DNA from: Medicago truncatula
Lineage: Eukaryota; Streptophyta; Magnoliopsida; Fabales; Fabaceae
Direction of reading: 5' to 3'
DNA: 64,000 bases
NCBI RefSeq assembly: GCF_003473485.1
Contig: NC_053049.1
Location: 6,200,001-6,264,000 of the forward strand
In this document: positions 13,101 through 26,654 of the stretch, piece after piece
Layout: the number at the start of each line of letters is the position of its first letter
Numbering within the stretch: the first letter of the stretch is position 1
The notes under the pieces: model-generated
Told to the model about the DNA's origin: nothing
Database searches by the model: none
What the model saw: the letters and a program-made list of their open reading frames with translations, nothing else
Made by a program: the position numbers and the translations under genes

Positions 13101-16100
13101 TTTCTTGTCTAAATTCCCTGTGCCTAAAACCCTCCGACTTTCAGAGTAGTAAATTGGACAAACTCCACACTCTTTGATACTTAGAAGGCCATCAAGTTCT
13201 TTCCCGCTGCTTGTATAAGTTGTAATGCAGAATTTAAAAGAAATCTTTCTTTCAATACTGCTGAGTATGCTGTCATAATGGTATGGATCATACCATACAA
13301 AAACATGATCCATGTTCAAACTTGTAATCGGTTTATGATCCCACTTAGACTTATATCCCACCTCCCTCTTTCCATCTTCCGTATAGCATTGACATCGCAT
13401 TCCAACGAAGTACCCATGCTGTTGTGTTTTCTTAGATGGAGAAACCACAACTGCAAAAATAAAGCCCAGTGAGTTGGAAATGTTGATAGTTATGGAGGAA
13501 GATGTGGTTGATTGGTGTTTGATCTCTCTTGGAACTCTGCGTCCTGGCAGACAAACCTCGGCTCTGTTATAATTGAAGCTGTGGGTTTGGAATCTGTACT
13601 TTCTGACTAATACATTGTGAAAGGCGGCACTTTTCATTGTCAACATGGCATCTTCTGTAATGCGGTCAAGCGAGGGTCCATCCAATTCCAGCATAATGCT
13701 ATTCTTAAACGAAATGTATTTTTTTTGGCCAATCATGTTTATTGAGAAGGTCTTCAAAGTGGATACTGTTATTAAGGAAGTGCAGTTGTCGGCCTGAAAC
13801 TCTTTGATGCTTAAAGGAAGTTCTGGAAGACAACGAAGCTTACTGCAATTGTCTAAAGACTGAATTTCTAGCTCTGAGAGGTACTTGATGCTAGCAGGCA
13901 ACTCCTCCACACTGCTTCCATCCAGTCTTAATTCATGCAATGATTCTAAGGAACTAATGTTTGCAGGGAGTTCAATCAAATTACAACAATCTTTCAAGTG
14001 TAGTAATCTCAATAATGTCAGACCCTCAAAAAGGGCTTCTAACTTTGATTTAGTAACAACATTGCACTTAGAAACCCGAAGTTCAGTAAGTGATCTCAAG
14101 TGAGACAATTCAATCGGTAGATTTGTTAGATTTAAGTCTTCTAGATTCAACCAAATAAGGTTGTTCATGTCACCGATTGATGGGTGCAATATTTTGATTC
14201 CGGTTTTGCTTAAATCCAACCTATTTATTGAATCTGAGGACAACGAAAATTCCTTCAGGCTCTTGCAGCCTTTGACACTGAAGTATTTTAGAGATGTTAA
14301 ATGCTTCTCACCCATAAGACTTTCCAGTTTTGTGCACCTATCCAGTAGCAAAGTATCAAGTGTGTCCTTAGAAAAAGCAGAAGGTCGAACTTCACATAAT
14401 TCTTCACAACCAGAAAGGCGCAACTGTTTGAGTTTCAACGCCCCAGACAAATCAGGGAGGTGACGTAACTGTTTGCATTCACTTAGGTCGATTGCCTCTA
14501 GATTCACAAGTTCCTGTACCAATTCAAAAGAACACGTCAAAGGTTATTAATATTCTCATATTTTATTTAAATTGGTTTGTCAAGAAAACACAACTGCAAT
14601 GTGACACACATTATTTAATCATTTTTCCAATTTTCATTTGCATAAGAAACAAAGAAAGAATCCCATAATTCAAATGAATTAGTTTTAGCACACACGCACC
14701 TGCATCCCGTACCAAAGATGTTCAATGTTGCTGTGCGGCAAAGAAATCTGAATCAGCTGCTCAGCATGAAAAGGCTCTGGAAGAGACTTCAAGGGATACC
14801 CATTCCACTCAAGGTATGTCAATTTGTCAAAAAATGGCATAATATTTTCAGGAAGATGCACAGTGCCTAATTTCTTCTTACCCTTGGGGATGTGGAATTT
14901 AAGAAATCTTAATTTAGTCATCAATTTGAATGTGTCAGCTTGAACATTTATATCTAGTTTTTGAGACAAATCAAATATTATACCTTCAATTGCATCATTC
15001 CCCTGACAAATTGAAAGTCACTACATTATTACCACAACAAATCAACAGTAAATTTTTATATAGAAAAAGTTTAACACTCCATACCTTGTTATTTCCAAGT
15101 ACATCACAAATGTCTTTTGCATCCCTCAGTCGGCTACGCTTTCCTCGGTCATTATATTCTTCTCGAACTATATCAAAGGCCAACTTTTGTAGTAAGTCGT
15201 GCATTTGTATTCTACTGTTGTTTGAAATGGTTATAAGAGTTTTATCTTCGAGGATTTCTATCCCACTAGTTGCATTGAAACCAAAGGCATCAAGTATCCT
15301 TGTGACGATATCTTTGTTTTCACCTTTGAAAAAGAATGCAATGTCTAGAAACATTTCCTTCTGTCGCCATGATAATCCATTATAACTTGCTTTTAGCACT
15401 TTTTGAATATCGGGCAAGGATTCTCCTTTATTCTCATACAAATTCAACTCAGATTCCCAGAATTCTGGTTTTCTGGAATGAAAATGTGAACCCAAAACTT
15501 CTAAAGCTAATGGAACACCTCCTGCACATTCAACTGCTCTTTCCGAGAAACATTCGTAACCCTTTAAAGGATGGTCTTGCTTGAAGGCTCTTAGGCTAAA
15601 AAGCTTTAGAGAGTCTTTAAGCCTCCATGTTTTGACCTCATATATTTCATCAACTTTTCCACTTAGCGTATGCCTGTCTCGCGTAGTGATAATGAGTCTA
15701 CTGTTAGGTCCAAGGTCACCAAGTACTCGGCACAAATCATCTAACTGTGAAGCATTATCAACATCATCAAGTACAATGAAAACTTTTTTGCGAAAGAGCC
15801 TCCTCTTGATGAACGTGTGAAGTCCATGAACATCAGACGCTGTAATTTCTCGCTTCAGTAGCTCACGAAGAAGCTGATTACGAACATATATTGGTCCCAA
15901 CTTTTCTGAGTCTTCGCTTACCTTTTCCAAGAAGCATACATTGTCATAATGGGCAAAGTTCTTGGCAAACATCTGTTTTGCTATGGTTGTCTTTCCTATT
16001 CCACTCATGCCCCAAATTCCAATTCTTGGTATTGTTTTCAGTAATAATTCAATATCTTCACTGTTCTCATCAACTGTAACAAGGTCTTTGAGTTCATTAG

Positions 16101-17002
16101 GATACATGAGGGACAACTTTTGCAAAACATCTTCCACAATTTTATCGATGACTTGAGAATCATCCCTATGAAAATAAATCAATAAATAAATAACTAAAGA
16201 ATAAACAAATTAAACTTAAAAGAAAATTTCAATTTGGTAAGTTTCTAAAATGCTATAAGAACATAATCAACTTGTTGACATGATCATTTGTGTTGGTGAA
16301 CTGATCATGACTCAGTTGGATATGGACAAGGAGACTAGCCCCCCATATGCACCTAGGCAACTATTTTCACAAGCTTCAACAGTTTATAAAAACATAGCAT
16401 ACACAAAACCAATTTAGCTTTCTTTAATCTTTTTCTATAAAAATAAATTACATGTAAGCTTATGCATAAGTGTTTATCATGATATAACATGAGAATTAAT
16501 GAGTTTAGAGGAATAAATTCAATACGTACCGATATTTGCGAGAGTCCCATCCAGATATATTGGCAGCCAATTTGAGAGCAGCTTTCCACTCGGACACCTT
16601 GTCTAGTTGAGATTTACTGTGGGCGAGATCTCTATCATATCTTGCAAATGCCATCTCGTAACTTTCTTTCTGATGACGAACATGTGAAGGATCTATGTTA
16701 TAGAACACAGGTATTACTACCTGACCATGATGTTTTCTGCATTGTAGTATATGGAGGAGTTCATCCAAGCACCACTTTGAGGTTGCATAGTTTTCTGAGA
16801 AAACTACAAGAGACATATGTGAATCTTGGATTGCTTTAGCAAGAGCAGGTCCAACTTCATCACCCTTAACGAGACTATAATCGATGTATGATTCGATACT
16901 ACTATCGGTAAGAGCTCGATGAAGCTGGGCAGTGAAGTTTGTACGTGTATCCTCTCCCCTAAAGCTAATGAATAAATCATACTTTTTGTGAGAGATACGC
17001 AT
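10190..17002 (-). CDS. TNL1: TIR-NBS-LRR-C-JID receptor with coiled-coil tail
   Basis: Seven exons join in frame (1544 aa): 17002-16530, 16165-15085, 15002-14700, 14513-12950, 12537-12323, 11286-11200, 11101-10190. All have GT-AG borders with phases 2,0,0,1,0,0. TIR (aa 1-158) has FRGEDTR and the catalytic Glu in WCLDEL. NB-ARC has the P-loop GMSGIGKTT (about 209-217), kinase-2 LDDVD (about 290), GGVPLAL (about 373) and an intact MHD (479-481). LRRs span about 540-860 and the C-JID (LGFIFAVVVSPS) about 860-1080. Acidic linker exons follow, then a coiled-coil tail (1242-1544) with a KKKKR cluster near 1518-1522. TNLs are intracellular effector sensors; TIR NADase activity signals through EDS1. 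I chose ATG 17002 because it precedes SHKKYD and matches TNL2. Retention of intron 4 would end the protein at 12900, without the tail. The tail fusion lacks RNA proof. Confidence 0.85.
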
Positions 17003-17509
17003 ATTCAACACTTTCTTTCTTTAGGTTCTCTTTGGTTCAAACCATGAAAAGGTAAATAAGAGAGTAGAGGGGTTTATGCAGATGATAACAGACCAAAGAC
17101 AAAAACAGAATGCTTAGATCTATCACGGACAAGAAACTTTACTTGAGATAAATAAAATAAGGAAAATTCCTTGATATAAGGAAGGAGTTGTGTTGGGTAA
17201 AATAACTCCAAATTTAAATTTGCTTTAGAAGAAATTTTAAAAAAATGATATAACATGATTGGATGAGATACTTACTTCACCAAACTCGTGTTATCCAAGA
17301 GAACATGGACTAATACGAGTCTCTTCTAGCTTAACCACATATCATGGATTCAAATTCAGTTTCATAAATTTGCCGTCTATTATAGTCTTATCAAGCTCGA
17401 AGAATTAATCGTCGCAGTCATGCAAAGAGTATATTCTCTTCACACAAAAAAGAAGAGTAAAATAAAGCAGGGACCCTTTTCTTTCGGTGTTTATTTTTAA
17501 GCAATCTTT

Positions 17510-17645
17510 GTACATGTGCAAAGAAAGATCAACAAAAGAAACTGGTTGGTTTCACTCTTTAGTCAACGCTTCTGCTGTGGCGTTGACTGCGTCATCGTAG
17601 ACATTAAAGATACGGAGCATTATAAACCACCCAATTTGAAGAAAA
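17510..17645 (-). promoter_or_regulatory. TNL1 upstream block with inverted W-box pair
   Basis: AGTCAACGC (17561-17569) and GCGTTGACT (17580-17588) form a perfect 9-bp inverted pair around a 10-bp spacer, giving a WRKY-type W-box (TTGACT) on each strand. The pair lies about 560 bp upstream of the TNL1 ATG. The surrounding block (catgtgcaaagaaa through ggagcattat) recurs upstream of TNL2 at 26130-26300, so it was duplicated with the gene. The regulatory role is inferred from the known WRKY control of immune receptors. Confidence 0.5.
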
Positions 17646-20390
17646 ATATGCCTTGTAGCCAACTACCATTTTGACTTTTTATCATATGAGTTAAACAAAT
17701 TAACCCAAATGCAGTAAAAAACAATCTCCTTCTGCTCCGCAACATTTTTATATGCCACTTATTTTTAAGGATTAAAAACGAAATTAAAATTTATTTAGAG
17801 TCTAAAAACGTATTTAATAAAAAGAATGAAACTGAAATTACCTCTTGCTCCTTCTGCTCCATAACATTGGCATTCGAAGCAAAAATGTGAGGAATAACAA
17901 AGGCGATGGTAGTGAGAGGTATGGCTCCATTTATAGAAAGCAGTGACGCTAACATAAAGGATATATATGATTTTCACATTTCAAAGTCGCGATTTGAAAA
18001 ATGAGAAATTCTGCATTATTGAGTACCACTCCTCAGAGAAAGAACAATTAGTGACTAGTTCAATAATTCGTTAAACAACTATTCGCTCCATTTCAAATTC
18101 AGTAATAAAAATATTATGATCAAAATTTAAATATTTTTATAACATTTGTTTTTATATTTTTCATCATACCTATAATTTAATATATTATTTTAATGATTCA
18201 AATATTATGTATGAGAAAGTCTTGTGTAGGCACACACACATATATCAAAAAAATTCAAAGATAAATAAAATAGTCACTTTAATCAATTTCTTTTAAAAAA
18301 ATTTAACATTATAGGTGTGTGCCTAAATGTGAGGTGTTGGTCTTGTGACTAAGTAAGAGTTTCTTTATTATATATAGTAGTAATTTATGAATAAAATAAA
18401 TTAATATAAGAAAATGTCATCACAAAGATATCAATTCTGTCCACTTAGACATTGTCATGTCATCAAAATTGACCATAAAATGGGGTGGGGACTAAAACAA
18501 AAAAAAAAAGTTGAAATATGCATTGCGACAATGATTTTTAAAATAAGAAAATTAAAAATACATTCAAACGAATTTTTTGTATTGAGTATCCTTTGCAAAC
18601 ACAACTAGATAGAGATTAATTACTCAAGTTGTTGAATAGGATCACAATAGGTGGCAAAGCCCCTCAATAGTTACTACATTCACGAGGTTAGATTACATAT
18701 GATTAAGATAAAATAAAACATTGTTATATTATCCAAGTATTTTTTTTTTTTTTTTTTTACGAAATTATCCAAGTGTTCTTGAAGTAGTGAGTAAAATATA
18801 TGTACTAGAATAAAAACAATTATTTTTTGAAATAAGAATTTTGAATTTTAATATAATACAATAAAGTATATTTAATTAAGATTTTTTTTCTAGTAATAAC
18901 TTAAATCCATCCGGTTACACCCAAATAACTTTAAAACTATCGTTATTCATGCCCTAAAAAAAAAAATATCGTTATTCATATAAGTTTTTTCAAAATCTTT
19001 TTTAATCTCACCTATCTTTCACAATCATAGATAGGTGATCAAACTTGATAAAAGATTATAGGTTGATTGAATCACAAGTTGTTACATTAATAATTCATTG
19101 TATATGTAATTGAATTTCTACGTTTTGGATGGATTTTGAGTTTTTGGTTTTTTGACAATCATTTTGTGACAACTTTCTCTCTAGTATTTATATTATGTTT
19201 TTACTTTCTCTTTATTGTTTTGGTTTTCATCTCAATGCATATCTTTCTTTATAAATTTATTGTTGTCCAATAAATTGTCATACAAATAGTTGTTCAAATA
19301 ACATATCTCTAAGTCTTAGACTCATCAGAAAGAGGATAAGATAAAGATGCAAGTGACCTTTAATACTAGTTAATTTGATTTTGGCCATTTTTGATCAATT
19401 TGCATAGATTACAACAATGAAGCAATATGGAGGAAAGGAGGTGAGAACAAGGACAGAAAGAGTACGTGAAAAGGGTTGATTTTAAAGTTTTTTTTTAAAA
19501 AAAAAAAATATATAAATTAACCCAACAACTTGAAGTTATCAAGCCAACACCACCAAACCAACTAAAGGGGTTTTGATTTTGAAAATTTAATGATACAAAT
19601 GTTTAGATGATTCCTCAAAAAAAAAAAAAAAAGATATCTAGATGATTTGGGGGTGTAACTGGATTATTAAGGGTTTAACTAAAAAAACTATTTAAAAATT
19701 ATTTTTGGTTACATGCAAAAATTCTTTAATTTATTGACTACATTGGTGTTATGTTTAATTAAAGGGCGAACAAGGTGTTTTATTTGAGAATCGAGAAGGT
19801 GTAGAAATGGTGAACAACAATGGATGACTACCCAAGAAATTTGACTAGTGTAACACAGGGATTCCTCATACTTGTGTCTCAAAGTAAGGAGAGTTTTTTT
19901 TATCTATAATATTATATTTTGGACTGTTTCTAAAATAAAATAAAAACTGTTTCCAAAATAAAATAAAAAGTAGGTTGGTAAAGGTTATTTGTCATTTTGT
20001 TGTTTGTCTTCTTTCATTTATGCAAACTAAGAACTACATGACGGCAAAGATAAGGTATCACCGCAAAAAAGTGCATTATTATACATAAAAATGGATTCAT
20101 CTATCAGTGTTTTTTTAAAATTTTATGAAATTCCGCATACTTGATCTATTTAAAGTTACTTAGAACTATGATCTTAAAAGAAGATTTATAGAATTCTCAT
20201 TCTAAAAAAAAACTTAATAAGATGGGAATACTCCCACTCATTCAGTTCAACCATCAAAGTCATTTTTAGCTTCATGAATTCCACCCAGTCTTTAAATTCA
20301 ATTCAATAATCAGGGAAATTTGAAACAACCAAATAAATACATAACTTCAAAATTTAAGCCACACACAATTGAACCCAACATCAGTACTTC
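17646..20390. other. Intergenic spacer between TNL1 and TNL2
   Basis: This AT-rich sequence has long A or T runs (about 18741-18760, 19488-19509, 19617-19632). A short motif 'atcgttattcat' is repeated at about 18938 and 18966. I see no ORF with a family signature, no tRNA and no clear transposon ends. The 3'UTR of TNL2 probably occupies the last 100-200 bases. Confidence 0.5.
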
Positions 20391-23300
20391 TCAGCTACTG
20401 CTACTTCCAAGGTTGTCTGCAAACTCTACTCTGAAACCTTCCCATTTGTCTTTCAACTTCTGCTGCTTTGACAGGGCAGCAGTATATGAAGATTTAGACT
20501 TCTTAATACTCGCCATCAGCTCTTTGCCTTCGGTAATCATATTCTTAGCCTCATCTTCCACTTTCTTCTTTTCACCTTCACATTTTTCCATGCTCTCCTT
20601 CAACTTTGTTTTTTCCAACTCAAGAATTTTCTTTTGCTCGACAAGTATTCTAATTTTTTCATCCGTCTTTTCAACCTCTTCCTCGACACGCTTAGCTTCA
20701 TCCTCAAACTGACTCTTTTCTTTCTGTTTTGATTCCTTCTGTTTCTTAGCATCTGTCACTCGCTGCATAAGCTTTTCTTTTTGTTGTATAGCATTAATGT
20801 GATCATCAACCACATTTTTAGTCATGACAAAGTCTTCGAAAAGGTTCTCAACAGAGGATGTCATTTTCTGGACAAGCGTCACAACATTAGGAGAAACGTT
20901 TTCATGAGATGCTTGTTTTATGTATTCAAAAGACATATGTAATTGCTGCTGTAGCTCGACATCACTGAGAATGGACTCAAGTGAATTTTTTAATAGGCTT
21001 TCAAGGTTATGCAAGGCTTCTCTTACAGCAACATCGCTTGTGGAACAGGTTGCTTTTGGCGAGGACTCTGGACTTCCCAACAGGATGCTATCAAGTTCAG
21101 CAAAAGGGTCATCATCTGATCCATCTTCATGTTTGCTAAGATCTGTTATTGGTGCATTTTCTTTTTCTTGCTCTGGTTCACTTATCAGATCATTGGTTTC
21201 AGGAACAATGATTTGTTCTCCTTGTATGTTTGGTTTTTCTTCTGGATTCTTGGTCTCATCACAATTGTCTGGCCTATCGTAGTTGTTTACACTTGACTTG
21301 TTATCAGAACTTTTTTCAACAGTTGACACTGGAGATAAATGCAATGCAGCTTCAGATTCAATTGGTCTTCCTTCATTTCCAGTGCTTTTGAACTGCACAA
21401 TGAAAAAGCATTTATCAAGACAAGAGCAAGTATCTTCTAGAAATTCAATAACCATATTATGTACTTTTATTTGTTAGGATTGTTCACAAGTCATGATTGC
21501 TTGTATGTATCTGCATTCCAATTTTAATTTAAGGCTCACGAGAGATAACAGACTAGATTCTTCAAATTTCTCTTTGATAAATGCCTGCATAGGTTACTAT
21601 GAAATCAACATTTCATTCTTAATTCATGCCGTGTCTTAAGAATTGGGGGAATAATGGAAAGAAGAGGTATAATTTAAAAAAAAAATGTAATTGTTGGTTT
21701 TAATTTATGTTTTACTTCGACGTGTGATGGAGCGATATCGGACAGATAAAAAAGACTTACACTTAGTTTTCATTGATTTGGAGAACTATTATTATCTTAT
21801 TGTTCCTTTGACAAAGTCGCAAATAGATGATCCCATTATTTTGAAAAAGACATTTTTTTCAAATATGGATAATGTAAAGACTAACTCATACATAAAAAAA
21901 TAGTTACAAAAACTAAAACAAAGCAGCAATCATCAAAAACAAAAATTGCTTGATTTGAAGGGGTGAAAAACTATATTTTACTAAGGAAATACAGATGACA
22001 TCAGAGCTGTAAATTGTATATTTACTATAGATTCTTCAGTAGGCTTGGTAACTTGGGATATTTAATAAGCTTTCATTTTCCGTTTCTTAGCATCGTTATT
22101 AAGACACTATTTGAAAAGAGTAAGAGGATGATTGTGATATCATTAGCAGGGATATAGAGCTCGAAGGTCCAAGTATTTACCTTAATTGCTTTATTGAAAG
22201 ACGATTCTACATCAGAGCATCCTTCAGAAGAATCCCCCTTCTCAAATTGTTCTTGTTTGTGTGAAGAAGTTTCGGTTTCCTCTCCAGACATTGTACAATT
22301 CTCATAAAGAATCTTAGATTTCACCATTTGTTTTGAATTATCATCATCATCATCATCCAAATTTTCTTTCTCTTGAGGATTTTCATGTACCTGAGTATCT
22401 TTAGAGACTAGAAAAAAAGAAATGCTGAGTTTGATAGAAAAAAAAATGAATATCTAATTGAAGAAAAACAAATAGATGTAATATTGAAGTTTTGAATTGT
22501 AAAAAAAACAACAAAAGAAATATAACATACAACATCTGTGAAAGAATTTAAAAAGTTTCATACCAATTAAACAGTCATATGAACGGTGACAGTTTTCATT
22601 CAAGTCCAATTCTTGGTTCTGTATGCCAGTGCCTTCCTTGTCATCACCTATTTCATTTGATTCAATGTCAATGCATTCTCCCTCATCACAGCCTTCAACT
22701 GATCTCTCAAATTGAATTTCTTGGTACAACTCTAATTCCAAGTCCTTGTCTAAATTCCCAGTGCCTAAAACAATCTGACTTTCTGACTTTCAAGTGTAGT
22801 AATGTTAATGATCCCAGACCATCAAAAAGGGTTTCTAACATTGATTTAGTTACTACACTGCACGTAGAAACCCGGAGTTCAGTAAGTGATCTCAAGTGAG
22901 ACAATTCAATCGGTAGATTTGTTAGATTTAAATCTTCTAGATTCAACAACCTAAGGTTGTTCATGTCACCGATTGATGGGTGCAATATTTCTATTCCGGT
23001 TTTGCTTAAATCCAACCCTTTTATTGAATCTGAAGACAATGAAAATTCCTTCAGATTCTTGCAGCCTTTGACACTGAAGTATTTTAGAGATGTTAAATGC
23101 TTCTCACCCATAAGACTTTCCAGTTTTATGCACCTATCCAGTAGCAAAGTATGAAGTGTGTCCTTAGAAAAAGCAGAAGGTCGAAGTTCACATAATTCTT
23201 CACAACCGGAAAGGCGTAACTGTTTGAGTTTCAACGCCCCAGACAAATCAGGGAGGTGGCGTAACTGTTTGCATTCACTTAGGTCGATTGCCTCTAGATT

Positions 23301-25776
23301 CACAAGTTCCTGTACCAATTCAAAAGGACACATCAAAGGTTAAGAATTCATTTTCACACCATGCAAGGGAAAAAAACACAACTGCATGGGACTCACATTA
23401 TTAAACCATTTTTCTAATTTTCATTTGCATAAAAAACGAAGAAAGAATCCCATAATTCAAATGAATTAGTTTAAGTACACAAACACGCACCTGCATCCCG
23501 TACCAAAGATGTTCAATGTTGCTGTGCGGCAAACAAATCTGAATCAGCTGCTCAGCATGAAAAGGCTCTGGAAGAGACTTCAGGGGATACCCATTTCACT
23601 CAAGGTATTTCAATTTGTCAAAAAATGGCATAATATTTTCAGGAAGATGCACAGTGCCCAATTTCTTCTTACCCTTGGGGATGTGGAATTTAAGGAATCT
23701 TAATTTATGCATCAATTTGAATGCGTCAGCTTGAACATGTATATCTACTTTTTGAGACAAATCAAATATTATTCCTTCAATTGCATCACTCCCCTGATAA
23801 ATTGAAAGAAATCACTACATTGCCACAACAAATCAACAGTAATTTTTTACTTAGAAAATGTTAACACTCCATACCTTGTTATTTCCAAGTACATCGCAAA
23901 TGTCTTTAGCATCCCTCAGTCGGCTACGCTTTCCTCGGTCATTATATTCTTCTCTTACTATATCAAAGGCCATCTTTTGTAGTAAGTCGTGCATTTGTAT
24001 TCTGTCGTTGTTTGAGATGGTTATAAGAGTTTTATCTTCGAGGATTTCTATCCCACTAGTTGCATTGAAACCAAAGGCATCTAGTATCCTTGTGACGATA
24101 TCTTTGTTTTCACCTTTGAAAAAGAATGCAATGTCTAGAAACATTTCCTTCTGTCGCCATGATAATCCATTATAACTTGTTCTTAGCACTTTTTGAATAT
24201 CGGGGAAGGCTTCTCCTTTGTTCTCATACAAATTTAACTCGGATTCCCAGAATTCTTGTTTTCTGGAATGAAAATGTGAACCCAAAACTTCTAAAGCTAA
24301 TGGAACACCTCCTGCACATTCAACTGCCCTTTCAGAGACACGCTCGTAACCTTTTAAAGGATGGTCTTGCTTGAAGGCTCTTAAGCTAAAAAGCTTTAGA
24401 GAGTCTCTAAGCTTCCATGTTTTGACCTCATATATCTCATCAACTTTTCCACCAAGTGTATGCCTGTCTCGCGTTGTTATAATGAGTCTACTGTTAGGTC
24501 CAAGGTCACCAAGTACGCGACACAAATCATCTAACTGTGTCGTATTATTAACATCATCAAGAACAATGAAAACTTTTTTGCGAAAGAGCCTCCTCGTGAT
24601 GAATGTGTGAAGTCCGTGAACATCAGACGCTGTAATTTCTCGCTTCAGTAGCTCACGAAGAAGCTGATTACAAACATATATTGGTCCAAACTTTTCCGAG
24701 TCTTCGCTTATCTTTTCCAAGAAGCATACATTGTCATAATGGGCAAAGTTCTTGGAAAACATCTGTTTTGCTATGGTTGTCTTTCCTATTCCACTCATGC
24801 CCCAAATTCCAATTCTTGGTATTGTTTTCAATAATAATTCAATATGTTCACTGTTCTCATCAACTTTAACAATATCTTTCAGTTCATTAGGGTACATGAG
24901 GGCCAACTTCTGCAAAACATCTTCCACAATATTGCCAATGACTTGAGTATCATCTCTAGAAAAATAAAGAAAGAAAGAATAAACAAATTAAACTTACAAG
25001 AAAATTTCAAATTTGGTAAGTTCCTAAAATTCTATAACAGGATCAACCCATCTACCAGATCATTGTGTTGGTGAACTGATTATGATTCGACTGGACCTGA
25101 ACAAGGAGACTAGCCCTTGACATGTAGCAAGACAACTGTTTATCTATATCTATTATATCATCAACATCCAGAATCATCATATATCATTTGTTCATCACAA
25201 AGTCAGCATACAATATAACTATGTACAGTTTCAAAAGTTACTTAGGAGTATATGTAAACATAAGAATTAATATGAGTTTAGAGGAATTAAATGGAATACT
25301 TACCGATATTTGCGAGAGTCCCATCCAGATATATTGGCAGCCAAATTGAGAGCAGCTTTCCACTCAGACACTTTGTCTACATGAGATTTACTGTGGGCAA
25401 GTTCTCTCTCAAATCTTGCAAATGCCATCTGGTAACTCTCCTTCTGATGACGTACATGTGATGGATCTATGTTATAGAACACAGGTATAACTACATGTCC
25501 ATTAAGTTTTCTGCATTGAAGTATGTGGACGAGTTCATCCAAGCACCACTTTGAAGTTGCATAGTCTTTTGAGAAAACTACAAGAGACATATGTGAGTCA
25601 TCAATTGCTTTGGTAAGAGCAGGTCCAACCTCATCACCTTTAACAAGATTGTAATCAATGTATGATTCGATACTTCTATCGCTAAGAGCTTGATGAAGCT
25701 GGGCAGTGAAGTTTGTACGTGTATCCTCTCCCCTAAAGCTAATGAATACATCGTACTTTTTGTGAGAGATACGCAT
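20391..25776 (-). pseudogene. TNL2: TIR-NBS-LRR paralogue, stop in LRR exon and internal deletion
   Basis: Exons by homology and splice sites: 25776-25304, 24955-23875, 23793-23491, 23309-22564, 22407-22181, 21392-20391. Exons 1-3 have exactly the TNL1 lengths (473, 1081, 303). TIR (WCLDEL), P-loop GMSGIGKTT, LDDV and MHD are intact. Exon 3 has TGG to TGA at 23598-23596, in the YLEW-NGYP block. Exon 4 lacks about 850 bp relative to TNL1 (junction near 22780), which removes later LRRs and most of the C-JID and shifts the frame. The linker exon is intact. The tail exon (333 residues, FKSTGNEGRP to GSSSS) is an open coiled coil and resembles the TNL3 tail, not the TNL1 tail. A truncated TIR-NBS product of about 580 residues could still be made. 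It is a pseudogene as a full TNL, assuming no sequencing error. Confidence 0.85.
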
Positions 25777-26129
25777 ATCTCAGATACTCAATTAGCTATC
25801 ACTACTTTAACCACTTTTTGTTTTTTTTTTTTTTTTTTTATGTTCTCTCTTTGCTCTAAACAAAGGGAAGGGAAGATACCATAGTGAAGGGGTTTATACA
25901 GATGATAAAAGACTTTATATGCAACTGTGTCAAACCTCTTGAGAGAGGGTTTTGTCGCCTATTGTGATCCTACCTAACACGAAGTATTAATCTCTACATT
26001 GCTTTCCGGCATACTAGTTAACACTAAAAAAAGAGTTCAAGATTGTTGACCATAAAATAAAGCAGGGACCACTCGGGTAACGAGAGACGAGAAACACAAA
26101 CATGTGGGTACTACAGATTTATTAAATTT

Positions 26130-26300
26130 TCGTACATGTGCAAAGAAAAATCAACAAAAGAAACTGGTTTTGTTTTCTTGCTTTTCAAGATTACCCCTTT
26201 TCCACTCTTAAGTCAATGCTTCTGCTGTAGTGTGGACTGCGTCCATCATAGATATATTAAAGATATGGAGCATTATCCACCACCCAATTTAAAGAATAGT
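26130..26300 (-). promoter_or_regulatory. TNL2 upstream block, W-box pair degraded
   Basis: This is the counterpart of the TNL1 block at 17510-17645. It shares catgtgcaaagaaa, aaagaaactggtt, cttctgctgt and ggagcatta. The two W-box arms read AGTCAATGC (26211-26219) and GTGTGGACT (26230-26238), so both TTGAC cores are lost. The loss parallels the decay of the TNL2 coding sequence. Confidence 0.45.
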
Positions 26301-26548
26301 AGTAAAATAATATCACTCTCCTTTGTTTAAACTACAATAAATTAAATTATTATAGGTTAACACACCCCAAGAACCCCTCCACTCCCAACTTGTCAAGACT
26401 CAAGACTATTGGTAAAAGATGCATGGTAGTTGTTCTGCTACTACTATTCTTTAATAGTAGTTCCCTTTCCTAGACAAAGAGAAGGAAGATAAAAACCGGT
26501 AGAGAAGGGGAAAAATATATGTGTTGGTCCCCCACCAAAACCTTTCTA

Positions 26549-26654
26549 AAACAAAAATCAACTTTTTAGGTTCATCGAATAAATGATGTATTTGGTCAAT
26601 AATATAGACTAAATACATCATTTATTGAATGAATCTAAAACGTTGATTTTTGTT
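26549..26654. repeat. MITE-like hairpin, about 105 bp
   Basis: The arm AAACAAAAATCAAC, then TTTTTAGGTTCAT and AATAAATGATGTATTT, is mirrored by its inverted complement ending GTTGATTTTTGTTT. The loop of about 18 nt is 'ggtcaataatatagact'. The A/T-rich near-perfect hairpin is consistent with a small Stowaway-type MITE derivative between TNL2 and TNL3. Confidence 0.55.

Noticed and set aside
20320..21477. Plus-strand ORFs rich in Ser/Phe/Leu over the TNL2 tail, and similar ones at 27421-28272
   Set aside because: They are complements of charged coiled-coil coding sequence (Lys/Glu codons read as Phe/Leu/Ser) and have no start context.
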